Part shown: piece by piece, positions 37,443 to 46,278 of the stretch
Numbering within the stretch: the first letter of the stretch is position 1
How the letters are laid out: every line of letters begins with the position of its first letter
Assembly (NCBI RefSeq): GCF_014636295.1
Contig: NZ_BMEC01000004.1
Coordinates: 147,926 to 211,925 of the forward strand
Reading direction: 5' to 3'
Length of the DNA: 64,000 bases
Source: Marivirga lumbricoides
GTDB taxonomy: Bacteria > Bacteroidota > Bacteroidia > Cytophagales > Cyclobacteriaceae
The notes under the pieces: model-generated
Told to the model about the DNA's origin: nothing
Database searches by the model: none
What the model saw: the letters and a program-made list of their open reading frames with translations, nothing else
Position numbers and translations under genes: made by a program

Positions 37443-38795
37443 ATGAAAAATCTGATTCTACTATTTTTAACAAGTATATTATTTCTGTTGACTGCTTGTG
37501 CCAGTGATGAAGGCGAGGTGGATCTACCTGCGCTTAAAGAACCGATTGCCAATCCTGCCACAGATGTTACTGACCTTAGTTTTACTGCAGGTTGGAACTT
37601 TGTATCAACAGCAAAAAGTTACTTGCTGGATGTATCACTTCAAAGTGATTTTTCCAGCTTCATTTCAGGTTATGAATCGTTAGAAGTTACGGGCTTAAGG
37701 GCTGAAGTTACAGGTTTAACTCCGGCAACGCAGTATTATTTTAGAGTTAAGGCAGTAAGAGAATCTGCCGAATCGGATTTTTCGAACGTTGTAATGGTCA
37801 CTACAACAGGAACACTTATTGATACTGATGTTTTTCTAAAAGATAAAGCTGCCAACAACTTTTTTGTAGGTGCGGCTGTAAGCACTAACCGACTCTCAGG
37901 AAAGTATAATGAACTACTGACTACTGAATTTAACAGTATTACGGCTGAGAGTGAAATGAAAATGAGAACCATTTTTTTAGGGCCTGGCAATTACAACTGG
38001 ACAGCACCAGATGCTTTAGTAAACTACGCTACAGAAAATAATTTAAATATTCATGGTCACGCATTGGTGTGGCATGTAGAAGTGCCTGACTGGATGACTA
38101 CTTTTACAGGTACGGACGAGGAGTTTGAGCAGATTATAGAAGACTATATTAAGGCTGTTGTAACAAGATATGCAGGGAAGATAACATCCTGGGATGTAGT
38201 TAATGAAGCTATAAATGATGGTGGGGGTATAAGAAACAGCATATTTCTTGAAAAAATGGGATCCGATTATATTGCTAAATGTTTTCAGTGGGCCAGAGAA
38301 GCAGATCCGGATGCCTTGTTGTTTTATAACGATTACAATACTCCGGAAGACTTAACTAAGCAGAACGATGTTTATGCGATGATTGATGAGCTACAATCTA
38401 ACAATATACCAATAGATGGGATTGGACTTCAGATGCATATAAGTATAGATAACCCAACCAGACAGCAGATACAGGTTGACGTTGACAAAGCTATAGAAAG
38501 GAATCTAATTGTGCACTTTTCAGAGCTAGACATCAGAGTTAATCCTGATGGAAGGCAAATTGTTAATTCACTAACAGAGGAACGTGATTTTGCTCAGAGA
38601 TTAAAGTATAAAGAAGTTGTTGACTTATATAATAGCATCCCCGACTCTTTTAAATATGCAATTACTGTATGGGGTATACGTGATCCGGAATCCTGGATTA
38701 TAGATCAATATAACAGACCTGACTGGCCATTACTGTTTGATGATTCATTTGATAGAAAATCTGCACATATAGGATTTCTTGAAGGATTAGAGTAA
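37443..38795 (+). CDS. GH10-family endo-beta-1,4-xylanase lipoprotein with fibronectin-III domain
   Basis: The start at 37443 gives a lipoprotein signal (MKNLILLFLTSILFLLTAC) and 450 residues; an ATG six codons upstream (37425) is possible. A fibronectin type III domain (about residues 28-125; GLTPATQYYFRVKAV) precedes the GH10 barrel. Key catalytic sites are visible: HGHALVWH, acid/base Glu255 in WDVVNEA, GIGLQMH, and nucleophile Glu361 in HFSELDIR. GH10 enzymes cleave internal beta-1,4-xylan linkages with retention of configuration. The lipid anchor suggests action on the cell surface, feeding the SusC/D pair. No debranching enzymes (GH43, GH67, GH115, esterases) are nearby, so a simple or lightly decorated xylan, or a mixed polymer, is likely. 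Confidence 0.93.
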   Translation: MKNLILLFLTSILFLLTACASDEGEVDLPALKEPIANPATDVTDLSFTAGWNFVSTAKSYLLDVSLQSDFSSFISGYESLEVTGLRAEVTGLTPATQYYFRVKAVRESAESDFSNVVMVTTTGTLIDTDVFLKDKAANNFFVGAAVSTNRLSGKYNELLTTEFNSITAESEMKMRTIFLGPGNYNWTAPDALVNYATENNLNIHGHALVWHVEVPDWMTTFTGTDEEFEQIIEDYIKAVVTRYAGKITSWDVVNEAINDGGGIRNSIFLEKMGSDYIAKCFQWAREADPDALLFYNDYNTPEDLTKQNDVYAMIDELQSNNIPIDGIGLQMHISIDNPTRQQIQVDVDKAIERNLIVHFSELDIRVNPDGRQIVNSLTEERDFAQRLKYKEVVDLYNSIPDSFKYAITVWGIRDPESWIIDQYNRPDWPLLFDDSFDRKSAHIGFLEGLE

Positions 38796-39215
38796 CAAAA
38801 GAGACTGAATAGTTAGCTATTCAAAAACGTTTAAGTAGTAATTTGAGGAATTGACCTTTTGGTTTTATGCTAATTCCCACCGGTAGCAATAATAAGTTAT
38901 ATAAATTGATGGAATCGATAGTCTGTTTTAAAATAATACTTAATATGAATCCGATCGTCATTTAAATCTTGAAACTGAGGAGCTGACAAAGGAATGGAAC
39001 CATAGAAAAATGACTATGGAATTCACTAAGTCTCCCAAAATCAAAGTGTTAGTTCTATAAATAATCCAGAGCATATACTTTTGTTGTTCATAAAAATCCT
39101 TACCTTTGCAATCCGTTCGAGTGAATGGTTTATCTGAAAGGGTAAGTATTTGTAAACCAAAACGATGGCAAATTAGGTCCGCTTTGCTCATCGAAAATAG
39201 AGGGCCCTGACAATT
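38796..39215. other. Intergenic region and leader of the S1 gene
   Basis: A 420-bp gap after the GH10 gene. The first 270 bases are AT-rich with only a weak hairpin (GAATAG-TTAG-CTATTC, near 38807). The last 115 bases contain the S1 promoter and a leader of about 100 bases, long enough for the autoregulation known for S1 genes in other bacteria. I saw no specific riboswitch. Confidence 0.55.
39080..39108 (+). promoter_or_regulatory. Bacteroidota-type housekeeping promoter of the S1 gene
   Basis: TTTG (39080-39083) and TACCTTTG (39101-39108) match the -33/-7 consensus TTTG and TAnnTTTG of Bacteroidota sigma factor RpoD, with a 17-base spacer. They lie about 108 bases before the S1 start codon. 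Confidence 0.65.
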
Positions 39216-41192
39216 ATGGCAGAAAATCAAGAAAACGTAAAGAACGAAGAGTTCGACTGGGAAGCATTTGAAACCAAAGGTTTTGGTGAAGGCTACTCAA
39301 AAGCAAAAAAAGATGAATTAGCTTCAATGTACGACAACGTAGCAACTGACTTGGCTGAACAAGAAGTTGTGAAAGGTGTGGTTGTAGCTATTAATGACCG
39401 TGACGTGGTTTTAAACGTTGGGTACAAATCAGATGGTTTAGTACCAACCAACGAATTCCGTGACCTTCCTGACTTGAAAGTTGGTGATGAGGTTGAGGTA
39501 TACGTTGAAGAAAAAGAAGACAAAAACGGTGAGCTTGTTCTTTCAAGAAGAAAGGCTAAAATCGTTGGTGCATGGGAGAGAATCCAGGGTGCATTGGATA
39601 GTGATGAAATCATTGAAGGTATTGTTAAGAGAAGAACTAAAGGTGGATTAATTGTTGATGTTCACGGAGTAGAAGCTTTCTTACCAGGATCTCAAATTGA
39701 TGTAAAACCTATTCGTGACTTCGATGTATTCGTTGGCAAGAAAATGGAAGTAAAAGTTGTGAAAATTAACTACAGCAATGATAACGTAGTAGTTTCTCAC
39801 AAAGTGTTGATAGAGAAAGATCTTGAAAAACAAAAAGCTGAAATCCTTAATAACCTTGAAAAAGGTCAGGTATTAGAAGGTGTAATCAAAAATATGACCA
39901 ACTTCGGTGTATTCATCGATTTAGGTGGTGTTGATGGTTTATTGCACATTACTGATATCTCATGGGGTAGAATCAACCATCCGGAAGAAGTATTGAATCT
40001 TGACGAAAAAGTGAAGATTGTAGTGCTTGATTTCGATGAGAACAAGAAAAGAATTTCTTTAGGTATGAAGCAATTGACTTCTCACCCTTGGGATTCTTTA
40101 GCTGGCGATTTGGAAATCGGATCTAAAGTAAAAGGTAAAATTGTTAACGTGGCGGACTATGGTGCATTCTTAGAAATCGCTCCTGGTGTTGAAGGTTTAA
40201 TCCACGTTTCAGAAATGAGCTGGTCACAGCATTTGAGAAATCCTCAGGATTTCATCAATGTAGGTGATGAGCTAGAGGCAGTTGTTTTAACACTTGATAA
40301 AGACGAAAGAAAAATGTCTTTAGGTATTAAGCAATTGACTGAAGATCCTTGGAACAAGAAAGAAGTATTAACTAAATATGCTGTAGGAACACAGCATAAA
40401 GGTGTGGTTCGTAACATGACTAACTTCGGTTTATTCATTGAATTAGAAGAAGGAATTGACGGATTAGTACACGTTTCTGACTTAAGCTGGACTAAGAAAA
40501 TCAAGCATCCATCTGAATTTGTAAAAGTAAATGAAGAATTGGATGTAGTTGTTTTAGAATTGGATGTTGAAAACAGAAGATTAGCTTTAGGACACAAACA
40601 ATTGGAAGAAAATCCTTGGGATACCTTTGAATCAATCTTCACTGTAGGTTCAAACCACAAGTGTACTGTTTTAAGTAAGAACGATAAAGGCGCGATCATT
40701 GAATTACCATATGGTATTGAAGGATTCGTTGCTCTTAAAAATCTGAAAAAAGCGGATGATTCAATGGCTGAAGTAGGTGAGTCTTTAGAATTTAAAGTAT
40801 TGGAATTCTCTAAAGAAGATAAAAGAATAGTTTTATCTCACTTACACGTTCATTCTGATATTGAAGAGGCTCCTAAGAAAAAAGCTACTCCGGCTGCTGG
40901 TGCAAAAGGCAAGAAAAAATCTGCGCCTAAGCAACAACAAGCTTCTGCTTCTACATTAGGTGATTTAGATGCACTTTCTGCTTTAAAAGAGCAAATGGAA
41001 GGTGATGCTAAGAAATCTACTGCTAAGAAAGCTGCAGCTAAGAAAGAAGAGCCAAAGGCTGAGAATGCTGAAAAATCTGAAGCTGAGACACCAACTCCAG
41101 CTCCTGATAAGGCTAAAGCTGAGGCTAAAAATGAGCAGGCTAAAGCAGAGAAAGAAGCTTCAAATGAAGACGATAAAGAAGATAAAGAGTAA
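39216..41192 (+). CDS. rpsA: 30S ribosomal protein S1
   Basis: A 658-residue protein with six S1 RNA-binding repeats from about residue 45 to 545, several bearing the pattern NMTNFGVFIDLGGVDGLLHI and the recurrent LGMKQL/LGIKQL spacer. This is the normal layout of full-length bacterial S1, which binds mRNA and helps its unfolding and docking on the 30S subunit. The last ~100 residues are a Lys/Ala/Glu-rich, low-complexity tail (AAKKEEPKAE), probably disordered, as often seen in Bacteroidota. The gene has its own promoter and ends in a strong terminator. Confidence 0.96.
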   Translation: MAENQENVKNEEFDWEAFETKGFGEGYSKAKKDELASMYDNVATDLAEQEVVKGVVVAINDRDVVLNVGYKSDGLVPTNEFRDLPDLKVGDEVEVYVEEKEDKNGELVLSRRKAKIVGAWERIQGALDSDEIIEGIVKRRTKGGLIVDVHGVEAFLPGSQIDVKPIRDFDVFVGKKMEVKVVKINYSNDNVVVSHKVLIEKDLEKQKAEILNNLEKGQVLEGVIKNMTNFGVFIDLGGVDGLLHITDISWGRINHPEEVLNLDEKVKIVVLDFDENKKRISLGMKQLTSHPWDSLAGDLEIGSKVKGKIVNVADYGAFLEIAPGVEGLIHVSEMSWSQHLRNPQDFINVGDELEAVVLTLDKDERKMSLGIKQLTEDPWNKKEVLTKYAVGTQHKGVVRNMTNFGLFIELEEGIDGLVHVSDLSWTKKIKHPSEFVKVNEELDVVVLELDVENRRLALGHKQLEENPWDTFESIFTVGSNHKCTVLSKNDKGAIIELPYGIEGFVALKNLKKADDSMAEVGESLEFKVLEFSKEDKRIVLSHLHVHSDIEEAPKKKATPAAGAKGKKKSAPKQQQASASTLGDLDALSALKEQMEGDAKKSTAKKAAAKKEEPKAENAEKSEAETPTPAPDKAKAEAKNEQAKAEKEASNEDDKEDKE

Positions 41193-41214
41193 TCTTTGTT
41201 TTTAAATAATAGCT

Positions 41215-41249
41215 AAAGCCATTCCACAGATTGTGGAATGGCTTTTTTT
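41215..41249 (+). terminator. Rho-independent terminator after rpsA
   Basis: A perfect 14-bp stem, AAAGCCATTCCACA (41215-41228) with TGTGGAATGGCTTT (41232-41245), closes a GAT loop and runs into a T-stretch. Confidence 0.92.
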
Positions 41250-41324
41250 ATGGAAGATTTCCTGAGAGATTTGAACTAGCTATAGAGGCATCAGGAAATT
41301 TTTAGATAATATTTAAGTTTAGTG

Positions 41325-41355
41325 TTTGAAGAGCCGCGGAATATCCCTATTTTTG
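41325..41355 (+). promoter_or_regulatory. Promoter of tRNA-Cys
   Basis: TTTG (41325-41328) and TATTTTTG (41348-41355) are 19 bases apart, fitting the Bacteroidota -33/-7 pattern. The tRNA begins 18 bases further on. Confidence 0.65.
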
Positions 41356-41373
41356 CAATCGCAAATATGAAAC

Positions 41374-41444
41374 GGTCACGTGGCCGAGTGGCTAGGCAGT
41401 GGTCTGCAAAACCATTTACAGCGGTTCGAATCCGCTCGTGACCT
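41374..41444 (+). tRNA. tRNA-Cys (anticodon GCA)
   Basis: The acceptor stem GGTCACG pairs with CGTGACC. The D stem is GCC/GGC, the anticodon stem GTGGT/ACCAT closes the loop CTGCAAA (anticodon GCA), and the T stem AGCGG/CCGCT closes TTCGAAT. The discriminator base is T, as required for tRNA-Cys. CCA is not encoded. The 3' 16 bases and following terminator region are repeated beyond the IS element. Confidence 0.95.
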
Positions 41445-41455
41445 CACTTTTTTTT

Positions 41456-41492
41456 AACCTCCTATTGTGTAAAATCAGTAGGGGGTTTTTTT
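41456..41492 (+). terminator. Terminator after tRNA-Cys
   Basis: AACCTCCTA (41456-41464) pairs with TAGGGGGTT (41479-41487, one G-U pair) around a 14-base loop and is followed by T7. Confidence 0.75.
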
Positions 41493-41606
41493 GTGTATAA
41501 ATTTTCTGAACGGATGAGAACCGCAGGTTCGAAAGCAAGTCTTTAAGACTTTGCTTCGCGAGGGGTTTTAAGTGCGGCATGCCTTTTTGCGGGTACGAGC
41601 AATCCG

Positions 41607-43255
41607 TGGCTGTTGCACAACTCGAATGTTGCGAATTAAAAATGATAGAAATACCTTATAATTTACATGTAATAATTTGATTATCAGTTTTTTATGTTAT
41701 TTTATTTTGGTATATTATGCCATGCAAGGAAGAAAAAACTATCAAGAGAAATTGTTCACCTCGTTTCAATTATCTGACCGGGTTCCGGAGGAAAATATAT
41801 ACCGCCAGATATTAAAACTCATTGATTTTCATTTTTTATATCGGGCAACAGCACCTTATTATGGTAAGGAAGGGCAAGCAAGCGTTGACCCTGTTGTTTT
41901 CTTTAAATTGATGTTAGTTGGATATCTGGAAAACATCACTTCTGACCGGAAAATTATTCAATCAGCTTCCATGAGGATGGATGTATTATTTTTTATAGGT
42001 TATGATATTGATGAACCTCTTCCATGGCACAGTACTTTGAGCAGAACCAGAAAATTATATGGTGAAAATGTTTTTTTGAGTTTGTTCCAGGAAGTATTGA
42101 AGCAGTGTATCCATAAAGGAATGCTTTCAGGAAGACGACAAGCAGTAGATAGTGTACTTATCAAGGCCAATGCTTCTATGGAAAGCCTACTTGAAAAGGA
42201 AATTCTGGCCGATGCGGCCACATATAGCTCAGAACTAAAAGACAATGAAGATGATAATGATGGGAAAACTAGAACAATGCCCATTGTAAAATCAAAAGAT
42301 GAACGTTTTGGTAAAAGGCAAAAGCGCAACAATAAAACCCATTACAGCCCCTCCGATCCCGATTCACGTATAGCAACCAAACCCGGCAAACCCTATCTAT
42401 TAAGCTATTTAGGACAAGTTAGTGTTGATACGGGAAGTCATGTAATCACCCATGCCCAGGCATTTCATGCTGATAAGAGGGATAGCCAATGTTTAGGGGA
42501 AGTACTTGACCAGACTGTGGACAATCTTGGCAGGGAAGGCTTGATAATGGAAGAAGTTTTAGCAGATACAAACTATAGCAGTACCGAATCCCTCGAAAAA
42601 ATGGAAAAGATGGAATTGAAGGGCTATATCCCCAATTTCGGAGGTTTTAAGCCAGAAAGGGAAGGGTTTATTTATAATGAAGAACACGACCATTATGTGT
42701 GTTCTCAAGGTAAGCAACTTAAATACAGAGGGATAAAAAAGAATCATTCAATAAGCAAGCAATACCTGAGCAAAGCATCCGACTGCAGAGATTGTCCAAA
42801 ACGATTGTCCTGTATTGGAAAATCAAACCAGAAAATGATTACTGAAACGCTGTCAAGGCCACTGTTCATGCAAATGGAACATCGGGTTAAAAGTAGAAAA
42901 GGTCAAAGAATGAAAAAACTAAGGCATAGTACTGTCGAGCCTGTTATAATAGGTACCCTTGTCAATTACTTGAACATGAAAAAACTGAATACTAAGGGAT
43001 TATCTAATGCCAATAAATGTCTACTTATGTCAGCGATTGCCTATAACCTTAAAAAACTTATCAAATTTAAACCACTACAGGCTCCTAATTGGTCAAGAAA
43101 GAGTTTAATTGACAGGATAAACAATAAAATAAGTCAATTCTCATCTGTTTTTTCAGTAATGAGAAGTCCCTACTTATAACAGGGTTCAAAAACGGAAATT
43201 ATCCAGAAATGAGTTGTAGTTTTAACTTTTATAAAAGGTAGTTGTGCAACAGCCA
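41607..43255 (+). mobile_element. IS1182-like insertion sequence, complete
   Basis: The 16-bp ends TGGCTGTTGCACAACT (41607-41622) and AGTTGTGCAACAGCCA (43240-43255) are perfect inverted repeats. They are flanked by the direct repeat CAATCCG (41600-41606 and 43256-43262), which I read as a 7-bp target duplication. The element is 1649 bp and carries one intact transposase gene. Insertion was at the 5' edge of the second copy of the tRNA-Cys 3' end. Confidence 0.88.
41722..43179 (+). CDS. IS1182-family DDE transposase
   Basis: The ATG at 41722 (MQGRKNYQEKLF) is preferred to an in-frame TTG at 41677, giving 485 residues. The N-terminal helical domain (SVDPVVFFKLMLVGYLENI) is that of IS5/IS1182-group transposases. 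Candidate acidic residues lie in AVDSVLIKANAS and VLADTNYSS, with a C-terminal helix carrying the last catalytic acid (VEPVIIGTL). A four-cysteine cluster (CSQGK ... CRDCPKRLSC) lies between, common in IS1182 members. The frame is intact and both IS ends are present, so the element may still be active. Confidence 0.9.
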   Translation: MQGRKNYQEKLFTSFQLSDRVPEENIYRQILKLIDFHFLYRATAPYYGKEGQASVDPVVFFKLMLVGYLENITSDRKIIQSASMRMDVLFFIGYDIDEPLPWHSTLSRTRKLYGENVFLSLFQEVLKQCIHKGMLSGRRQAVDSVLIKANASMESLLEKEILADAATYSSELKDNEDDNDGKTRTMPIVKSKDERFGKRQKRNNKTHYSPSDPDSRIATKPGKPYLLSYLGQVSVDTGSHVITHAQAFHADKRDSQCLGEVLDQTVDNLGREGLIMEEVLADTNYSSTESLEKMEKMELKGYIPNFGGFKPEREGFIYNEEHDHYVCSQGKQLKYRGIKKNHSISKQYLSKASDCRDCPKRLSCIGKSNQKMITETLSRPLFMQMEHRVKSRKGQRMKKLRHSTVEPVIIGTLVNYLNMKKLNTKGLSNANKCLLMSAIAYNLKKLIKFKPLQAPNWSRKSLIDRINNKISQFSSVFSVMRSPYL

Positions 43256-43422
43256 CAATCCGCTCGTGACCTCACTTTTTTTAACTTCCTGTTGTGAAAA
43301 ATCAGTAGTGGTTTTTTTATACCTTCATCTCATATCTATTATTTAATTTAAATAATCTTCTTTTTCATGTGTAACTATTCTGGTTTTTGAGCGTCACCTT
43401 TTTAGTTTAAAATAATTAAGAA

Positions 43423-44898
43423 ATGCGATCCTTACTTTTCCTTTCAGCTTTTATTAGCAGCTTGTTTTTAATTGATGCTGTACATTCTCAAGAAAAAAAG
43501 CAGTCCGAAATAACTTATACAATAGTGCCTGATTATCAGGATAACCAACAATTAAATGTTTCATTTATTTACAAAACCGATAAAAAGGGGAATCTGATTT
43601 TAAGATATGAAAACGAGTCATGGGGAGATACAGCTCTTTTCAGATGTATAAAGAGCCTGAGCGTAGAGCCTAAAGCAAGAATAATACATTTTTTGCCGGA
43701 TAGTAGCCAGATAGTAATTAATGCCAAGCCTAATCAGCAACTTACTGTAAGGTATACTATACAGCAGGATTTTGATGATTCTGTAAAAAATTACCATCGC
43801 TACAGGCCAATCATCCAAAATACTTATTTCCATATTTTAGGGATGAGACTTTTTATTTATCCGGTACAAATTTTTCCAAATGATGAAAAGAAGGCTCATC
43901 TCCATATAAAATACATCAATCAATATGATGCTGAATTGTTTCATAGTAGCTTAGGAGAAAGTACTGAGATGGAGGCTCATCTTACCAGAGAAGAGCTTTA
44001 TGGAACTTTCTTTTTGGGAGGAGACTTTCGGAGAAGAGAGTTTAAAACTGATGGAAAAAGCGTGTTTTTTATCACACGAGGTAAATGGTTAAATATCTCT
44101 GAAGATTCTATTTTTAATATGCTGGAAAAGACTGTTAAAGCTCAGCTTGCATTTTGGAATGAGAGTTTTGCATATGACTTTTCAGTTAGTTTGTTACCAA
44201 CATATGAGGAATGGACGGAAACCTCTAAATCTTATTCAGTCGGTGGTAGTGGACTTACTAACTCATTTATATCATTTGCTTCCAACAATCCCGGCATAGA
44301 AATGGAACGAGTAAGCTGGTTATATAACCACGAATTTCTTCACAGATGGATAGGTCAGAAAATTAAAAATAAGTCTGAAGAAAAGCAATATTGGTTTAGT
44401 GAGGGATTTACAGAGTATTATGCCTACAAGTTAATGAACAAAAATGGATTATTAACATCTTCAGAATTGAAAAAACTAGTTATATCTGAGTTTATTATTC
44501 CTCATCAACTTTCTCCTGTGAATTCAATAACTAATAATGAAATTACTTACGATAAGTTCTGGAGTGATAGAAATTATCAAAAACTTCCTTACAGAAGAGG
44601 CTTTCTATATGCCCTTCTTTTAGATTACAAGATTAATGAGCAGTATAACAGTACAAAAAGCTTAGATAATCTCATGCTTGATTTATTGAATGAAGCTGAA
44701 AAGAATGGTTCCTTCCGTTTAGATACATCTACCTTTGCTGAAGTTCTTCTCGAATATTTAGATGCCAGTGCTTTAAACGATTTTAACGAGTTCATTGAAC
44801 AAGGTAGTCCAATTGACTTTCCTAAAGCGCTACCACAATATTTTTCTAAAGAAAATGACGAAATTACCTTAAATCGATTACCTGGAGAAGGTTTATAA
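43423..44898 (+). CDS. Exported zinc metalloprotease of the M1/M61 (gluzincin) type
   Basis: A 491-residue protein with a signal peptide (about 22 residues, ending VHSQ). The zinc site is visible as HEFLH (His303, Glu304, His307) with the third ligand Glu327 in WFSEGFTEYYAYK. The spacing of 19 residues between the second His and this Glu differs by one from the usual M1 pattern (18); the WFSEGFT-YY context is more like glycyl aminopeptidases of family M61. The N-terminal ~200 residues are beta-rich, as in both families. Predicted to be a periplasmic or secreted peptidase; substrate unknown. No T9SS tail. Confidence 0.75.
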   Translation: MRSLLFLSAFISSLFLIDAVHSQEKKQSEITYTIVPDYQDNQQLNVSFIYKTDKKGNLILRYENESWGDTALFRCIKSLSVEPKARIIHFLPDSSQIVINAKPNQQLTVRYTIQQDFDDSVKNYHRYRPIIQNTYFHILGMRLFIYPVQIFPNDEKKAHLHIKYINQYDAELFHSSLGESTEMEAHLTREELYGTFFLGGDFRRREFKTDGKSVFFITRGKWLNISEDSIFNMLEKTVKAQLAFWNESFAYDFSVSLLPTYEEWTETSKSYSVGGSGLTNSFISFASNNPGIEMERVSWLYNHEFLHRWIGQKIKNKSEEKQYWFSEGFTEYYAYKLMNKNGLLTSSELKKLVISEFIIPHQLSPVNSITNNEITYDKFWSDRNYQKLPYRRGFLYALLLDYKINEQYNSTKSLDNLMLDLLNEAEKNGSFRLDTSTFAEVLLEYLDASALNDFNEFIEQGSPIDFPKALPQYFSKENDEITLNRLPGEGL

Positions 44899-45003
44899 GC
44901 ACATTTTTCCATCATCTGGTAGAATTATGTAATCACAAGATTATCAATTAGATGAAACCAACCTTTGAATAACTTCGTGCACATTTAAAAGCTTTAGGTG
45001 TAC

Positions 45004-46233
45004 ATGGATTTAATGTTGGTTATTTTTTTTATCAGCCTTTTTACTGTAGCAGCTGCAACTGTAGTTAAACCTATTCAAAATTTACTTCTTACACAGCCCT
45101 TGTTAGCAATGTTGGCTGGGGTACTTTTGGGTCCTCAGCTTTTAGATGTCTTTCATACTGTTTCTTCTGAAGAACGCAATCACATTCTGGAGTTAGCATG
45201 TAAAATTACAATTGCCATGGCATTAATGTCTACTGCATTACGAATACCAGTAGATTTTATTAGAAGAAAATTAAGAATGCTGTCTTCACTGGTTTTTTTT
45301 GGCATGGTTCTGATGTGGATTGCTAGCGCTGCTATTCTTTATTGGGTGGTTGGGGCTGACACTCTTTCTTTCACAGAGTGTATTATTATAGGGGCTGTTA
45401 TTACTCCCACAGACCCTGTGATATCTTCCACTATATTAAGCGGAAAAATGGCTGAAAAATTTCTCCCTGAATCAGTTCGCCATACTATTTCTTTTGAATC
45501 AGGTGCTAATGATGGTTTAGCTTACCCTATCGTACTTTTTTCAGTATTCCTTTTTAAAGGAAATGATTTTCCTCTTTCCGAATGGCTAAGTCGATCAATT
45601 CTGTATGAAACAGTTCTTGCCGGTATTGTAGCATTTATAGTAGGTCATTTTGCGGGACTATTGATGCACAAAACACATGTAAAAGGATATATGACTAACA
45701 AATCTTTAATTTCTTTCTCTATAGGTTTGGCTTTACTACTACTTTCAGGGCTAGAGTCATTGCAGATGAATGGAATTATTGGTGTTTTTATAGGAGGCCT
45801 GGCCTTCTCCCGACATTTGGAGGAAAATGAAGACCTTAAAGAAGAGAGGGTTCAGGAATCACTGGAACGCCTAGTTACTATCCCCATATTTTTTCTATTT
45901 GGACTATTTATTCCCTGGCAGGAGTGGGGTGAATTGGGATGGTCTGCGGTTGTAATAGCCGCTTTAATTTTGTTGCTAAGAAGGGTGCCTGGTTTTCTGT
46001 TAATGAAGCCGTTTTTTTCCCAATACAAAGGTAAATTGTATGATATTTTAGTGATGGGTTGGTTTGGCCCAATAGGAGTAGCAGCATTGTTTTATGCTGT
46101 TTTTTCTGCCAAGCAGACTGGAATTGATGAAATATGGACTATCACCAGCTTAATAGTATTCTCTTCTACAATTGTCCATGGTATTACAAGCATACCTTTT
46201 GAAAAATTATATCATAATCTGAAGACAAACTGA
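45004..46233 (+). CDS. CPA-type cation:proton antiporter
   Basis: The start is ATG at 45004 (an in-frame GTG lies two codons earlier), giving 409 residues and about 12 membrane helices. Conserved family motifs are GAVITPTDPVISSTILSG (the TDPV segment of the CPA1 ion-binding unwound helix) and ESGANDGLAYP (the ND motif of electroneutral Na+/H+ exchangers). There is no long C-terminal regulatory tail. The role is exchange of Na+ (or K+/Li+) for H+ across the inner membrane. It stands alone, convergent with the minus-strand gene that follows. Confidence 0.9.
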   Translation: MDLMLVIFFISLFTVAAATVVKPIQNLLLTQPLLAMLAGVLLGPQLLDVFHTVSSEERNHILELACKITIAMALMSTALRIPVDFIRRKLRMLSSLVFFGMVLMWIASAAILYWVVGADTLSFTECIIIGAVITPTDPVISSTILSGKMAEKFLPESVRHTISFESGANDGLAYPIVLFSVFLFKGNDFPLSEWLSRSILYETVLAGIVAFIVGHFAGLLMHKTHVKGYMTNKSLISFSIGLALLLLSGLESLQMNGIIGVFIGGLAFSRHLEENEDLKEERVQESLERLVTIPIFFLFGLFIPWQEWGELGWSAVVIAALILLLRRVPGFLLMKPFFSQYKGKLYDILVMGWFGPIGVAALFYAVFSAKQTGIDEIWTITSLIVFSSTIVHGITSIPFEKLYHNLKTN

Positions 46234-46278
46234 ATTTTTCTTAAACTGGGCATCAATTTTATATGAACAAAAGGTAGG

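Larger units (their letters stand above)
41429..43318. repeat. Direct repeat of tRNA-Cys 3' end flanking the IS region
   Basis: AATCCGCTCGTGACCTCAC at 41429-41447 (the 3' end of the tRNA plus three bases) recurs exactly at 43257-43275. Similarity continues through the T-run and the terminator region to about 41492 and 43318, with several substitutions that weaken the second hairpin. Removing the IS, the two copies would be about 170 bp apart. The 5' part of a second tRNA is missing. Confidence 0.8.

Noticed and set aside
38958..39230. 90-codon minus-strand frame before rpsA
   Set aside because: It overlaps the S1 promoter and leader in antisense and has no recognisable domain.
41429..43318. 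Integrative element (tyrosine-integrase island) between the two tRNA-Cys 3' ends
   Set aside because: No integrase or other island gene is present; the only gene inside belongs to an IS with its own inverted repeats and target duplication, so an island can only be proposed as a past event.
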